A stretch of DNA of 64,000 nt from contig OZ220471.1 of the NCBI GenBank assembly GCA_965115835.1, positions 434,001 to 498,000 of the forward strand. The letters run 5' to 3'. The DNA comes from Foliamicus sp965115835. GTDB taxonomy: Bacteria > Pseudomonadota > Gammaproteobacteria > Steroidobacterales > Foliamicaceae. Position 1 is the first letter of the stretch; each line of letters opens with the position of its first letter. A model generated the notes under the pieces. That model searched no databases. It was not told where the DNA came from and saw nothing but the letters and a program-made list of their open reading frames with translations. The position numbers were made by a program, and so were the translations under genes. Positions 1-8,968 of this stretch are shown here, piece after piece.

Positions 1-1
1 G

Positions 2-1090
2 GCCGAGCTGCGCGACCGCCTGCTCGGTTTCGACGCCCAGGCCAGGCTGGTTGCCGAACCCGGACTCGAGGACTGGCGCGGAGTGGCGGAAGAAGTGGCG
101 GCCTTGCCCGGTGTCGATACGGTGACGCCGGTAGTGGAGGCGGAGGGACTGCTTGCATCGCGGCGCCGGTTCGCGGGTGTGCGGCTGGTGGGCATTGCCG
201 CCGGCGCGCAGGGGCAGGCCGGTCGTCTGCAAGGCGCCCTGATCGCGGGATCCTTCGGCGACCTTCATGCTGGCTCCGGCGGCCTGGCCCTCGGGCGCCA
301 CCTGGCGTGGACTCTGGGCGTGAGTGTGGGCGACCGAGTGCGGGTGCTGGTCCCCGAGCCGGGCGGCGCCACCCCCCGGCTCGGGGACCTGACGGTTCGC
401 GCCGTATTTGTCGCGGGCGTGGCCGAACCGGACAGCAGTCTGGCGCTGGCGAGTCTGCAGACGGTGTCGGAGCTGGCAGGTCTGGACGGCCGCATAAGCG
501 CTCTGGAAGTTCGCGGCGACGACCCCTACGCCGTCCCCGCGGCAGTGGAGTCCTGGGCCTCGACCTCCGAAGCGGCGCAAGGGCTCGGGCTGAAGCCGCG
601 TTCGTGGATGAGCGAGCACGAGGCCCTGTTCCGCACCGTACGGCTGGAACGGCTGGCCATGGCCGTGCTGCTGGCCACGATCATTGCCGTTGCGGCGTTC
701 AATATCCTGGCTACGCTGGTGATGTCGGTGAATGAGCGGCGAGGTGAAATCGCCATCCTGGCGACGCTGGGGGCGCGCAGCCCCTCCATCATGGCCGTGT
801 TCTGCCTGCAGGGCCTTTTGGCGGGCGTCGGGGGAGTGTCGCTGGGTGGCGCGCTGGGCGTATGGCTGGCGCGAAACGTGGATTCCGTGATGCGGTTTGC
901 AGAAGGCCTCCTGGGGTTCGATTTCCTGCCTGCGGAAGCGTATTACCTCACGGCGGTGCCTTCGCAGCTGTCCGTGTCGCTGGTGTTCTCGGTAATCGCC
1001 CTGGGGTTGCTGCTGTCGGCCGTTGCCAGTTGGTATCCCGCACGCCGCGCGGCGCGGGTCGACCCGGCCAGCGTTCTGCGCTACGAGTAG
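2..1090 (+). CDS. LolC/LolE-family lipoprotein ABC permease, 5' partial
   Basis: Inner-membrane permease of the LolCDE complex, which extracts mature lipoproteins from the inner membrane and hands them to LolA. The frame is open from the first bases of the window, so the N-terminus, with the first membrane helix, is missing; 362 residues are visible. The large periplasmic domain comes first. The C-terminal third carries three hydrophobic segments and the MacB/FtsX-type stretch NERRGEIAILATLGA, and the protein ends with ARRAARVDPASVLRYE, typical of the family. A second permease starts 4 nt after the stop and the ATPase LolD follows, which identifies the pair as Lol rather than another FtsX-type exporter. 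I cannot tell whether this copy is the LolC or the LolE counterpart. Confidence 0.87.
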   Translation, partial: AELRDRLLGFDAQARLVAEPGLEDWRGVAEEVAALPGVDTVTPVVEAEGLLASRRRFAGVRLVGIAAGAQGQAGRLQGALIAGSFGDLHAGSGGLALGRHLAWTLGVSVGDRVRVLVPEPGGATPRLGDLTVRAVFVAGVAEPDSSLALASLQTVSELAGLDGRISALEVRGDDPYAVPAAVESWASTSEAAQGLGLKPRSWMSEHEALFRTVRLERLAMAVLLATIIAVAAFNILATLVMSVNERRGEIAILATLGARSPSIMAVFCLQGLLAGVGGVSLGGALGVWLARNVDSVMRFAEGLLGFDFLPAEAYYLTAVPSQLSVSLVFSVIALGLLLSAVASWYPARRAARVDPASVLRYE

Positions 1091-1094
1091 CGTC

Positions 1095-2333
1095 GTGCGC
1101 TGTTTCGAGTTGTGGATGGCCGCGGCGCAACTTCGTTCGCGCCGGCAGGGCGGATTTGTTTCCCTGGTATCGCTGCTCTCCACGCTCGGCGTGGCCGTGG
1201 CTGTGGCGCTGCTGATCGTGGTCCTGTCGGTCATGAACGGCTTCGAGCAGGTGGTGCGGGAGCGGATCCTGAACGTGGTGGCCCACGGCAGCTTTCACGG
1301 CGCGACCGGCCAACTTGCACACTGGAGGGAGCTCCGCGACGCGGCGCTTGCGCACCCGGAGGTCGAATCGGTTGCGCCCTATATCGAAGGCCAGGGGGTT
1401 TTGTCGACCGCAAAGGCCGTGGGCGGCGTACAGGTGCTCGGGTTCGCGCCCGGCGAGCCCGCGTTTCAGGCGCTGGGCCGCCTCACGGGCAATGAGGCCT
1501 GGGCGTCGCTGTCGGCCGGATCGTGGCGCATCGTTCTCGGCAGTGTTCTGGCCGAGCGCCTGGGCGCGGGCCCGGGCGATGAAGTGCTCCTGATGATGGC
1601 GCAGGGCTGGAGTACGCCGGCGGGGATTGCTCCCCGCGTACGGCGCATGGAAGTGGCGGGCCTGTTCCATGCGGGCATGAACGATTTCGACCGTTCGCTG
1701 GCCTGGGTCCATTACGAGGATGCGCGCCGTCTTTTCGGTCTGGACGAGGACGCCAGCGGGTTGCGCATCATGCTGGGGGACCCGTGGCGGGTGGAAGCCG
1801 TGCTGCCGGAAATTGCGGGCGAGCGGACGGAGGAGCTGTTCGTGCGCTATTGGGTGTGGGAGCACGCCAACTTCTTCTACTCCATCGCCATGACCAAGCG
1901 GGTGACCATGATCATCCTGGCGCTTTTGACGGCGATTGCCGCCTTCAATATCGTGTCCAGTCTGGTGATGATTGTGCGCGAAAAGATCCCCGATATCGGC
2001 ATCCTCAGGACCCTGGGGGCCACGCCTGCATCCGTCATGGCGGTGTTTGCCGGGCATGGCGGCCTTGCGGGCCTGCTCGGCGTGGCGCTCGGCGTGGCCG
2101 TGGGGCTCCCGCTGGCGGTCTGGGCCGGCCCGCTTACCGCCGCCGTGGAACGGATCCTCCAAACCACGCTGGTCAGTCCTGGTTACCGGCTCGATGAGAT
2201 GCCCAGCCGGATCGTGATTCCCGAAATTCTCGCCGTATGCGCCATGGCCCTGCTGCTGTCGCTGGTCGCGACCGTGTATCCGGCGCTGCGCGCCGCGCGC
2301 ACCGACCCGGCGCGAGCTACCCGACTGGATTGA
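1095..2333 (+). CDS. LolC/LolE-family lipoprotein ABC permease (second copy)
   Basis: Second transmembrane subunit of the lipoprotein-release transporter. I chose GTG 1095 because the product then begins with a short basic N-terminus ending in RSRRQGGFVSLVSLLS, followed by the first helix and VLSVMNGFE, which match the N-terminus of LolC proteins. An open frame extends upstream but runs over the end of the preceding permease. The order is an N-terminal helix, a periplasmic domain of about 220 residues, then three helices with VREKIPDIGILRTLGA and a terminal ARTDPARATRLD. The length of 412 aa is close to the family norm. It lies 4 nt after the previous permease and 11 nt before lolD, so the three genes form one operon. 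Confidence 0.9.
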   Translation: MRCFELWMAAAQLRSRRQGGFVSLVSLLSTLGVAVAVALLIVVLSVMNGFEQVVRERILNVVAHGSFHGATGQLAHWRELRDAALAHPEVESVAPYIEGQGVLSTAKAVGGVQVLGFAPGEPAFQALGRLTGNEAWASLSAGSWRIVLGSVLAERLGAGPGDEVLLMMAQGWSTPAGIAPRVRRMEVAGLFHAGMNDFDRSLAWVHYEDARRLFGLDEDASGLRIMLGDPWRVEAVLPEIAGERTEELFVRYWVWEHANFFYSIAMTKRVTMIILALLTAIAAFNIVSSLVMIVREKIPDIGILRTLGATPASVMAVFAGHGGLAGLLGVALGVAVGLPLAVWAGPLTAAVERILQTTLVSPGYRLDEMPSRIVIPEILAVCAMALLLSLVATVYPALRAARTDPARATRLD

Positions 2334-2344
2334 CGGAGCGCCTC

Positions 2345-3052
2345 GTGAACAGGCCCGAGACTTTCGCCGGAGCGGCCCCCTTGTCCTGCCACGGGCTTGT
2401 CCGGCAGTTTCGCGAGCAGGGCCGGGTGCTGGAGGTGCTGCGCGGAGTGGACTTTTCGATCGCGCCAGGCGAGTGCGTGGCGGTGGTGGGCGCATCGGGT
2501 TGCGGCAAGACCACCCTCTTGCAGTTGCTCGGGGGTCTGGACACGCCCACCCGCGGCTGGGTGGAACTCAAGGGCCGCAACTTGAGCGCCATGCGCCCCG
2601 GAGAGCGCGGCGTCCAGCGCAATCGCCACATTGGCTTCGTCTACCAGTTTCATCACCTGCTGCCCGAGTTCAGCGCCACGGAAAACGTGGCGATGCCGCT
2701 GCTTGTCCGCCGCTCCCCAACGGCCGGGGCCCTGGCCGCCGCCCGCGAATTGTTGCAGCAGGTGGGTCTGGGCGAGCGTCTGGACCATCGACCGGGGAAA
2801 CTTTCGGGAGGGGAACGCCAGCGCGTTGCGGTGGCGCGCGCCCTGATTACCCGGCCCTGTGTGGTTCTTGCCGACGAGCCCACCGGCAACCTGGATCCGG
2901 AATCGGGCCAGCAGGTGTTCGAGCTCATGCTGCAACTGAACCGCGACACGGGCGCCGCGCTGGTGGTGGTGACGCACGATTCGGCCCGCGCCCGACGCAT
3001 GGACCGCGTGCTGGTCTTGCGCGACGGTCTGCTTGCCCCGGCCGGAAGCTGA
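2345..3052 (+). CDS. lolD: LolD, lipoprotein-release ABC ATPase
   Basis: Cytoplasmic ATPase that powers lipoprotein extraction by the LolC/E permeases. All ABC elements are visible: Walker A GASGCGKT, Q-loop VYQFHHLLPEFSATENVAMPL, signature LSGGERQRVAVARAL, Walker B VVLADEPTGNLD and H-loop VVTHD. The FHHLLPEF segment after the Q-loop is characteristic of LolD and MacB-type ATPases. GTG 2345 gives a 235-residue protein of the usual size; an upstream in-frame ATG would extend it over the permease gene. Two permeases lie directly upstream, which gives the classical permease-permease-ATPase operon. Confidence 0.93.
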   Translation: MNRPETFAGAAPLSCHGLVRQFREQGRVLEVLRGVDFSIAPGECVAVVGASGCGKTTLLQLLGGLDTPTRGWVELKGRNLSAMRPGERGVQRNRHIGFVYQFHHLLPEFSATENVAMPLLVRRSPTAGALAAARELLQQVGLGERLDHRPGKLSGGERQRVAVARALITRPCVVLADEPTGNLDPESGQQVFELMLQLNRDTGAALVVVTHDSARARRMDRVLVLRDGLLAPAGS

Positions 3053-3088
3053 TCCTCCGGCGCCGGGTTCCCGGATCGCTTCAGTCAC

Positions 3089-5446
3089 ATGCTTTCGGTG
3101 GGCATGGCGTGGCTGGCGGGGGTGTGCCTCACGCTGTTGGTGTTGCCGCCGCCGCCCGCGCCGGCGCTGTTTGTGCTGTTGCTGGGGCTCGGGGCGCTGG
3201 GCGCCTGGCGCCTGCGGGCGTCGCTTCTGGGCGTCGCCTTGCTGGGCGCCGCCGTAACCCTGTGGCTGGCCGAATCCCGGTTGCAGCAGCGGATGCCCGA
3301 CACCGCCGGGCGGGTGGACCGCGTCGTCACCGGGGTGATCGACGATTTTCCGCGGGTCCACGGAGGGGTTTGCCGCTTCCGTTTCCGGGTGACCGGCATC
3401 GAGGACGGAGGCGCGCCGCTCAAGCGCACGCAGTTGAGTTGGTATGGCTGCCGCAAGCCTCCCGAAGCCGGCGAGACCTGGCGGCTCAAGGTTCGCCTGC
3501 GCGCCCCGCGGGGTCTGCATAATCCGGGCGGCTTCGATTTCGAGCGCTGGGCCTTTCGGGAGAACCTTCACGCCACCGGTTATGTGCGTGACGAACTTGC
3601 GCCGCAGCGGCTGGCAGGCTGCGAAGCGGGGCCGAAACTGCTTTGTCTGCGCGTGGCCCTGGCGCAGCGGCTGGAGAGCTGGCTTGAGGGCAATCCGGGG
3701 CTCAAATACGTGATGGCGCTCACCACCGGCGCGCGGCATCGTCTCGGTAACGAAGACTGGGAGGCTCTGCGCCGCACGGGCACATCGCACCTGTTCGCGA
3801 TTTCCGGTCTGCATGTGGGCGTGGTGGCCTGGTTCGCGTGGATGCTGGGCGCCAGCCTCGGCCGCTGCGCGCAGCGGCTATATCGCGGTATCAAGCCGCG
3901 CTATCCGGCGGTTGCGACTTCCTTTGCCGCCGCCTTCGGCTACACGGCGCTGGCGGGATTCGCGGTGTCCACGGTGCGCAGTCTGGCGATGATCAGCGCC
4001 GTATTGGTGTTGACGCAGTTGCGCCGCGGCGGCGGTTTTTCCGCCGCCCTGGGCGCCGCCTTGCTGGTGGTCCTGACGCCGGATCCCTTCGCGGCGCTTT
4101 CCGCCGGGTTCTGGCTGAGCTTCGGCGCCGTGGGACTGCTGGCGTTGAGTATTCTGGGCCTGCGCGACCCGCAGCGGCGCCCGGGCGGAGGGGCTGGCGC
4201 GGCGGCCTCGGCCTGGGTGCGCCGGCTGGCGGTTGCCCAGTGGCGCATCACCCTGGGTCTGGCGCCGCTGGCGCTGGCCTTTTTCGGCGAGGTTTCGGTG
4301 ATTGGCGCGGCTGCCAACCTTATCGCCATTCCCCTGTTTTCACTGCTTGTCGTTCCCGGTCTTTTGGTGTCGATGTTGCTGGCGTTGCTGTGGCCTGCTG
4401 CGGGCGTTTTCCCGATGGCCTGGGGCGCCAGCCTGCTGCACACAATCATGTCCGTACTGGGAGACCTGTCGCAACTGGATATGGCCGCCTGGGCGCCGCC
4501 GGACTTCGGCCTGCTGTCCGCATTGCTGGCGGTAGCCGGAATTGCCTGGCTTCTGGCGCCGCGCCCGGCGCCGGCGCGGTGGGCCGCGCCGCTGCTTCTG
4601 CTTCCGCTGCTGCTGGGGCTGGAGCGGAGCCGGTTCGAGGCCCAACTGGCGGTGACCGTGCTCGATGTGGGTCAGGGCCTGGCTGTATTGGTGCAAACGC
4701 CGGGCTACAACCTGCTGTACGACGCAGGCCCCCGGTACTCCTCCAGCGATGCTGGCGACAGCGTGGTGGCGCCGGCCCTGGCCCGGCTGGGCGTACGGCG
4801 TCTGCATGCGATGGTGATTTCGCATGGCGACAGCGATCATTCGGGCGGCGCCGGCAGCGTGCTCGCGGTTCATCCGCAAGCAGAACTGATCGCGCCGGAT
4901 TCCTACGGCTTGCCTGCGAGGCGTTTCCGGCGCTGCCGGGCGGGCCTGGCCTGGGAGGTGGGCGATGCGCGTTTTCGCGCATTGAGCCCCGGCCCGGACG
5001 CCGCCCGCCGGGGCAATGATTCCTCCTGCGTGCTGGTGGTGGAAGCCGGCGGAGCGCGGGTGCTGTTGCCCGGCGATCTGGAAGCCTCCGGCGAGGCCCG
5101 CTTGCTGGCGTCGCCGTTGGGCGGCCCTTTCGATCTGCTGCTCTCGCCCCACCACGGCAGCGCCAGTTCGTCAACGCCCGATTTCGTGGCGGAGGTTCGC
5201 CCGCGCCTGGTGGTCCATTCCGCCGGCTTCTTCAATCGGTGGGGGTTTCCGCGCCCGAATGTTGTGGAGCGGTGGTCGCAGGCGGGCGCCGGGCAGTGGA
5301 ATACCGGCGCCAGCGGCGCTCTCCGCTTCGAGGCGCGGGAAGGCGGTGTGCTGGAGCTGACCACCGAATGGCGGCGCGACCGGGCCCGGCTGTGGACCTT
5401 TCCCCCGCCGCCGGGCGAAGTCTACGAATCGCCCGCGGGCGGGTAA
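3089..5446 (+). CDS. comEC: ComEC/Rec2 DNA-uptake channel protein
   Basis: Inner-membrane protein that forms the channel for transforming single-stranded DNA. It has 785 residues in three parts: an N-terminal hydrophobic region plus OB-like DUF4131 (about 1-180), a multi-helix competence domain with FAISGLHVGVVAW (about 230-480), and a C-terminal metallo-beta-lactamase-fold domain. The last carries the metal motif SHGDSDHSGG near residue 578 and LSPHHGSASS near 687, so its metal site looks intact. Natural competence cannot be inferred from this gene alone because no other uptake gene is in the window. comEC beside lolCDE and before msbA-lpxK is a gammaproteobacterial arrangement. Confidence 0.9.
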   Translation: MLSVGMAWLAGVCLTLLVLPPPPAPALFVLLLGLGALGAWRLRASLLGVALLGAAVTLWLAESRLQQRMPDTAGRVDRVVTGVIDDFPRVHGGVCRFRFRVTGIEDGGAPLKRTQLSWYGCRKPPEAGETWRLKVRLRAPRGLHNPGGFDFERWAFRENLHATGYVRDELAPQRLAGCEAGPKLLCLRVALAQRLESWLEGNPGLKYVMALTTGARHRLGNEDWEALRRTGTSHLFAISGLHVGVVAWFAWMLGASLGRCAQRLYRGIKPRYPAVATSFAAAFGYTALAGFAVSTVRSLAMISAVLVLTQLRRGGGFSAALGAALLVVLTPDPFAALSAGFWLSFGAVGLLALSILGLRDPQRRPGGGAGAAASAWVRRLAVAQWRITLGLAPLALAFFGEVSVIGAAANLIAIPLFSLLVVPGLLVSMLLALLWPAAGVFPMAWGASLLHTIMSVLGDLSQLDMAAWAPPDFGLLSALLAVAGIAWLLAPRPAPARWAAPLLLLPLLLGLERSRFEAQLAVTVLDVGQGLAVLVQTPGYNLLYDAGPRYSSSDAGDSVVAPALARLGVRRLHAMVISHGDSDHSGGAGSVLAVHPQAELIAPDSYGLPARRFRRCRAGLAWEVGDARFRALSPGPDAARRGNDSSCVLVVEAGGARVLLPGDLEASGEARLLASPLGGPFDLLLSPHHGSASSSTPDFVAEVRPRLVVHSAGFFNRWGFPRPNVVERWSQAGAGQWNTGASGALRFEAREGGVLELTTEWRRDRARLWTFPPPPGEVYESPAGG

Positions 5447-5455
5447 ACTCGAACC

Positions 5456-7213
5456 ATGCGGGCGGATACCCCGATGAGACGCCTCGCGGCGCTGGCGGGC
5501 GGGCACTGGCGCGGCTTCCTGCTGGCGGTTCTCGCCATGACCGTGTTCGCCGTGACGGAAACCGGGTTCGCCTTCGCTGTCGAACGGCTCAGCGGGCTTT
5601 TGGGCGAGGCGCCCGGACCCTGGGACTCGTGGTTGCCGGTGGGCATTCTGGGGCTGTTTCTGGTGCGCGGCGCGGCCGGCTTTGTTTCCGCCTATCAACT
5701 CGGCCGTATCGGCCGGTCGGTGGTGGAGCGAATGCGGGAATTGCTGTTCGAGCAGATACTGCGCATGCCGGTGCGAAGCGTGGAGCAGCGCCCGAGGGCG
5801 GAATTGCTGTCGCGCATGCTCTACGACGCCGAGCAGGTGGCCGACGCCGCTTCCACCGTGATTACCACAATCGTTCGGGACAGCCTGACGGTTCTGGGGC
5901 TGGTGGCCTACATGGTGTACGCCAGCCCCAGCCTGTCGGCCGTGGTGTTTGTGGCGGCGCCCCTGATCGCTCTGACTGCGCGGATCCTGTCCAGGCGTTT
6001 CCGGCGCTACAGCGCCCGCATCCAGGAAAACATGGGCGAGGTGTCCCGGATCACCGACGAGGCGCTGCGCGGACATCGCGTGATCAAGGTCTTCGGGGGC
6101 GCCGCAAGGGAGCGGATGCGCTTCGCCGGGGCCAATGAGGGCAACCGGCGCCTGCATCTGAAGCTGATCATGGCGCGCGCCGCCGGCGATGGGCTGACCA
6201 TGCTGCTGGCCGCCGTGGGCGTGGCGACAGTGGCGTGGTTCGTTGCGCAGTATTCCGCTGGCGAAGGGCTCGAGGTGGAGAAGTTCACGGGCTTCATGGC
6301 TGCCATGCTGTTGCTCATGACCCCGCTGAAGCATCTGACCAACGTGAATGCCTCGATGCAGCGTGGCCTGGCCGCTGCAACTTCCGTGTTCCGTTTGCTG
6401 GACAGCCCGGTCGAGTCCGAAAGCGAGTCGCCGCCTTCGCGGGACTTGTCTGCGCGCGCCGAGGGTTATCTGCAATTCGTCAACGTGTCGTTTTCGTACG
6501 AACCCGGCGGCGCCCCTGCCCTGCGCGACATCAACCTGGAGATTGCGCCCGGTGAGCGCGTGGCGGTCGTGGGGCGTTCGGGAAGCGGCAAGTCCACCCT
6601 GATCAGCCTCATCCCGCGCTTTTTCGAGCCCGACTCGGGCAAGTTGCTGCTCGACGGCCGACCGCTGGACGATTGGTCCTTGCCGGCCTTGCGCGAACAG
6701 ATCGCGCTGGTGACGCAGGACGTGATGCTGTTCAACGACACGCTGGCCAACAATATCGCCTATGGGGCGCTGGCGAATGCGCCGCCGGCGGCGGTGGAGG
6801 CGGCGGCCCGGGCCGCCCACGTCATGGAGTTCGTTGCCGCGCGCCGCGAGGGACTCGACGCCATGGTGGGCGAGGGCGGGATCGCCCTGTCCGGCGGGGA
6901 GCGACAGCGTGTGGCCATCGCCCGCGCCTTGTTGAAGGATGCCCCGGTGCTGATTCTCGACGAGGCGACTTCGGCCCTTGACAGTCGCTCGGAAAGCCAT
7001 GTGCAGGACGCACTCGATCGCCTGATGCGCGGCCGCACCACGCTGGTGATCGCCCATCGCCTGAGCACCATCGAACATGCCGACCGGATCGTGGTTCTGG
7101 AACGGGGAAGGATCGTCGAAAGCGGTCCGCATGCCGCGTTGCTGGAGCGCAGCGGGCACTACGCCAGTCTCTACCGGCTGCAGTTTCGCAGGACTTCTTC
7201 GAATGCGGTATAG
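5456..7213 (+). CDS. msbA: MsbA, lipid A/LPS-core flippase
   Basis: Homodimeric ABC exporter that flips core-lipid A across the inner membrane. One chain (585 aa) carries six membrane helices in residues 1-320 and a nucleotide-binding domain after about 340, with Walker A GRSGSGKST at 373-381, ALSGGERQRVAIARALL near 477, Walker B VLILDEATSALD and H-loop IAHRLS. The segment LKHLTNVNASMQRGLAAA matches the MsbA subfamily. ATG 5456 lies 10 nt after the comEC stop; ATG 5474 is an alternative start. The 3' end overlaps lpxK by 11 nt, which supports a lipid A assignment over a drug exporter. Confidence 0.92.
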   Translation: MRADTPMRRLAALAGGHWRGFLLAVLAMTVFAVTETGFAFAVERLSGLLGEAPGPWDSWLPVGILGLFLVRGAAGFVSAYQLGRIGRSVVERMRELLFEQILRMPVRSVEQRPRAELLSRMLYDAEQVADAASTVITTIVRDSLTVLGLVAYMVYASPSLSAVVFVAAPLIALTARILSRRFRRYSARIQENMGEVSRITDEALRGHRVIKVFGGAARERMRFAGANEGNRRLHLKLIMARAAGDGLTMLLAAVGVATVAWFVAQYSAGEGLEVEKFTGFMAAMLLLMTPLKHLTNVNASMQRGLAAATSVFRLLDSPVESESESPPSRDLSARAEGYLQFVNVSFSYEPGGAPALRDINLEIAPGERVAVVGRSGSGKSTLISLIPRFFEPDSGKLLLDGRPLDDWSLPALREQIALVTQDVMLFNDTLANNIAYGALANAPPAAVEAAARAAHVMEFVAARREGLDAMVGEGGIALSGGERQRVAIARALLKDAPVLILDEATSALDSRSESHVQDALDRLMRGRTTLVIAHRLSTIEHADRIVVLERGRIVESGPHAALLERSGHYASLYRLQFRRTSSNAV

Positions 7214-8183
7214 CGCCCCGGAGGCGTGGGCGCATCGCGGCCGGGCCAGCGCCGCCCTGCTGCCGCTGGCGCGGCTGTTCGGCGCGGTTGTTGCGCTGCG
7301 CAGGGTCGCGTATCGCCGGGGCTGGAGGGCTTCGCTCGACGCTGGCGCGCCGGTGGTGGTCATCGGGAACATTACCGTGGGCGGCGCCGGCAAGACCCCG
7401 ATTACCGGATGGCTTGCGGAAAAATTGATGAGCGCCGGCCACCGTCCGGCCGTGGTAAGTCGCGGCTACGCGGGCCGCAGGCAGATCGCGCCGGTGCGGG
7501 TCGAGCCAGATTCGGATCCGGTCGAAGTGGGCGACGAGCCTGTCATGCTCGCCCTGCAGACCGGTTGTCCGGTGTGGGTTTGCGTGGACCGGGCGCGGGC
7601 GGCGCGCCGGGCGGCGGCGGAAGGGGCGGAGGTGGTGCTGTCCGATGACGGCCTGCAGCATTACCGGATGGCTCGCGACCTGGAGTTTTGCGTGGTCGAT
7701 GGCGTTCGGGGGCTGGGCAACGGCCGATTGCTGCCAGCGGGGCCGCTGCGCGAACCGGCTGCTCGTCTGGACGAGGTGGACGAGGTGCTGGTTCAGGGGC
7801 CGCCCGGCGATTTCCGGGGACTCGGATTCGAGCTTCGGATCGACCATGCCCTGCGGCTGACCGGATCCGGGCGGCGTCCCTTAAAGGAGTTCGCCGGCCA
7901 AAAGGTCCTGGCGCTTGCCGGGGTGGGGGCGCCGGCGCGCTTTTATGCGGCGCTGGAGGACATGGGCCTCGTTGTGGAGCCGATCCCGGTTCCGGACCAT
8001 GGCGTTGCGCCCCTGGATTCCCTGCTTGCCCGCCGCTGGCCTGTGGTCATGACCGCCAAGGACGCCGTAAAGTACAGGGATGTTGACGCGGAAAACCTCT
8101 GGTGGGCGCCCGCGCGCGTGGTGATGTCCGAGCGCTCCGCCGGGCAGCTTGTTCGCCGGGTACTGAAGTTGCTGGATCGATAG
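7203..8183 (+). CDS. lpxK: LpxK, tetraacyldisaccharide 4'-kinase
   Basis: Phosphorylates the 4' position of the lipid A disaccharide precursor at the cytoplasmic face of the inner membrane. The product (326 aa) has the LpxK P-loop VGGAGKTP near residues 57-66, RGYAGR, the stretch VGDEPVMLA and LSDDGLQHYRMARDLEFCVVDG, all diagnostic for LpxK. I chose ATG 7203, inside the end of msbA, because a longer frame from 7077 would run through the conserved msbA 3' end. The overlap suggests translational coupling. kdsB follows 3 nt after the stop. Confidence 0.93.
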   Translation: MRYSAPEAWAHRGRASAALLPLARLFGAVVALRRVAYRRGWRASLDAGAPVVVIGNITVGGAGKTPITGWLAEKLMSAGHRPAVVSRGYAGRRQIAPVRVEPDSDPVEVGDEPVMLALQTGCPVWVCVDRARAARRAAAEGAEVVLSDDGLQHYRMARDLEFCVVDGVRGLGNGRLLPAGPLREPAARLDEVDEVLVQGPPGDFRGLGFELRIDHALRLTGSGRRPLKEFAGQKVLALAGVGAPARFYAALEDMGLVVEPIPVPDHGVAPLDSLLARRWPVVMTAKDAVKYRDVDAENLWWAPARVVMSERSAGQLVRRVLKLLDR

Positions 8184-8186
8184 GAG

Positions 8187-8924
8187 TTGGCTGCCGATTT
8201 TCATGTGGTGATTCCGGCGCGCCATGCGTCGAGCCGGCTTCCGGGAAAGCCCCTGAGGCGGTTGGCGGGGCGTCCGCTGATCGAGCATGTCTGCCGGCAG
8301 GCCTCGGCCGCCCGGGCGAAGTCGGTGACGGTAGCCACCGATGACGAGCGGGTGTGCGCCTGCGTGCGGGAATTTGGCGCGACCGCGCTGCTGACCGGCG
8401 CGGATCACGCCTCGGGTTCCGACCGGGTGGCGGAAGCGGTCGAGGCCCTGGGGTTCGGTGCGGAGGAAGTGGTCGTGAATCTGCAGGGCGACGCGCCGCT
8501 TCTGGAGCCTGCGCATATTCGCGCCGTGGCCGCAGGAGCGTTGCGCAGCGATGTCGCCACCCTGGCTTCGGCGCTTGCGGACCCGGCGCAGGCAGCAGAT
8601 CCGAACGTGGTCAAGGTGGTTCTGGACGCCGCAGGAGAGGCCCTGTACTTCAGCCGCGCGCCAATCCCGGCCAGGCATCCCGTTACCGGGATCCGGCCAC
8701 GCTATCTGCGTCACACGGGCCTGTACGCCTACCGCTGCTCGGCGCTCAAGCGACTCACCGCCGCACCGCCATGCGATCTCGAACGCGCCGAAGGGCTGGA
8801 GCAACTACGGGCTCTCTGGCTGGGCATGCGGATTTCGGTGGAGTGCGTGAAAGACGCTCCCGGACCGGAAGTGGATACTCCCGAAGATCTTCGGCGGGTC
8901 GAGAGCTTGTTGCGTTCCGTATAA
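8187..8924 (+). CDS. kdsB: KdsB, CMP-KDO synthetase
   Basis: Cytidylyltransferase that activates KDO for transfer to lipid A. The N-terminus has the nucleotide-binding motif IPARHASSRLPGKPL, followed by VATDDERV, NLQGDAPLLEP (metal and CTP binding), YFSRAPIP and RHTGLYAYR, as in KdsB. The start is uncertain: TTG 8187 directly abuts an AGGAG, while GTG 8205 and 8208 would begin at VVIPARH, as many homologues do. At 239-245 aa it is full length. It is the last gene of the lol-comEC-msbA-lpxK run and completes its lipid A and inner-core theme. Confidence 0.92.
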   Translation: MAADFHVVIPARHASSRLPGKPLRRLAGRPLIEHVCRQASAARAKSVTVATDDERVCACVREFGATALLTGADHASGSDRVAEAVEALGFGAEEVVVNLQGDAPLLEPAHIRAVAAGALRSDVATLASALADPAQAADPNVVKVVLDAAGEALYFSRAPIPARHPVTGIRPRYLRHTGLYAYRCSALKRLTAAPPCDLERAEGLEQLRALWLGMRISVECVKDAPGPEVDTPEDLRRVESLLRSV

Positions 8925-8968
8925 TGTTCCCCCCGCCTTTCAGGCAGCTTGGTCGAGCGAGGTCATCC

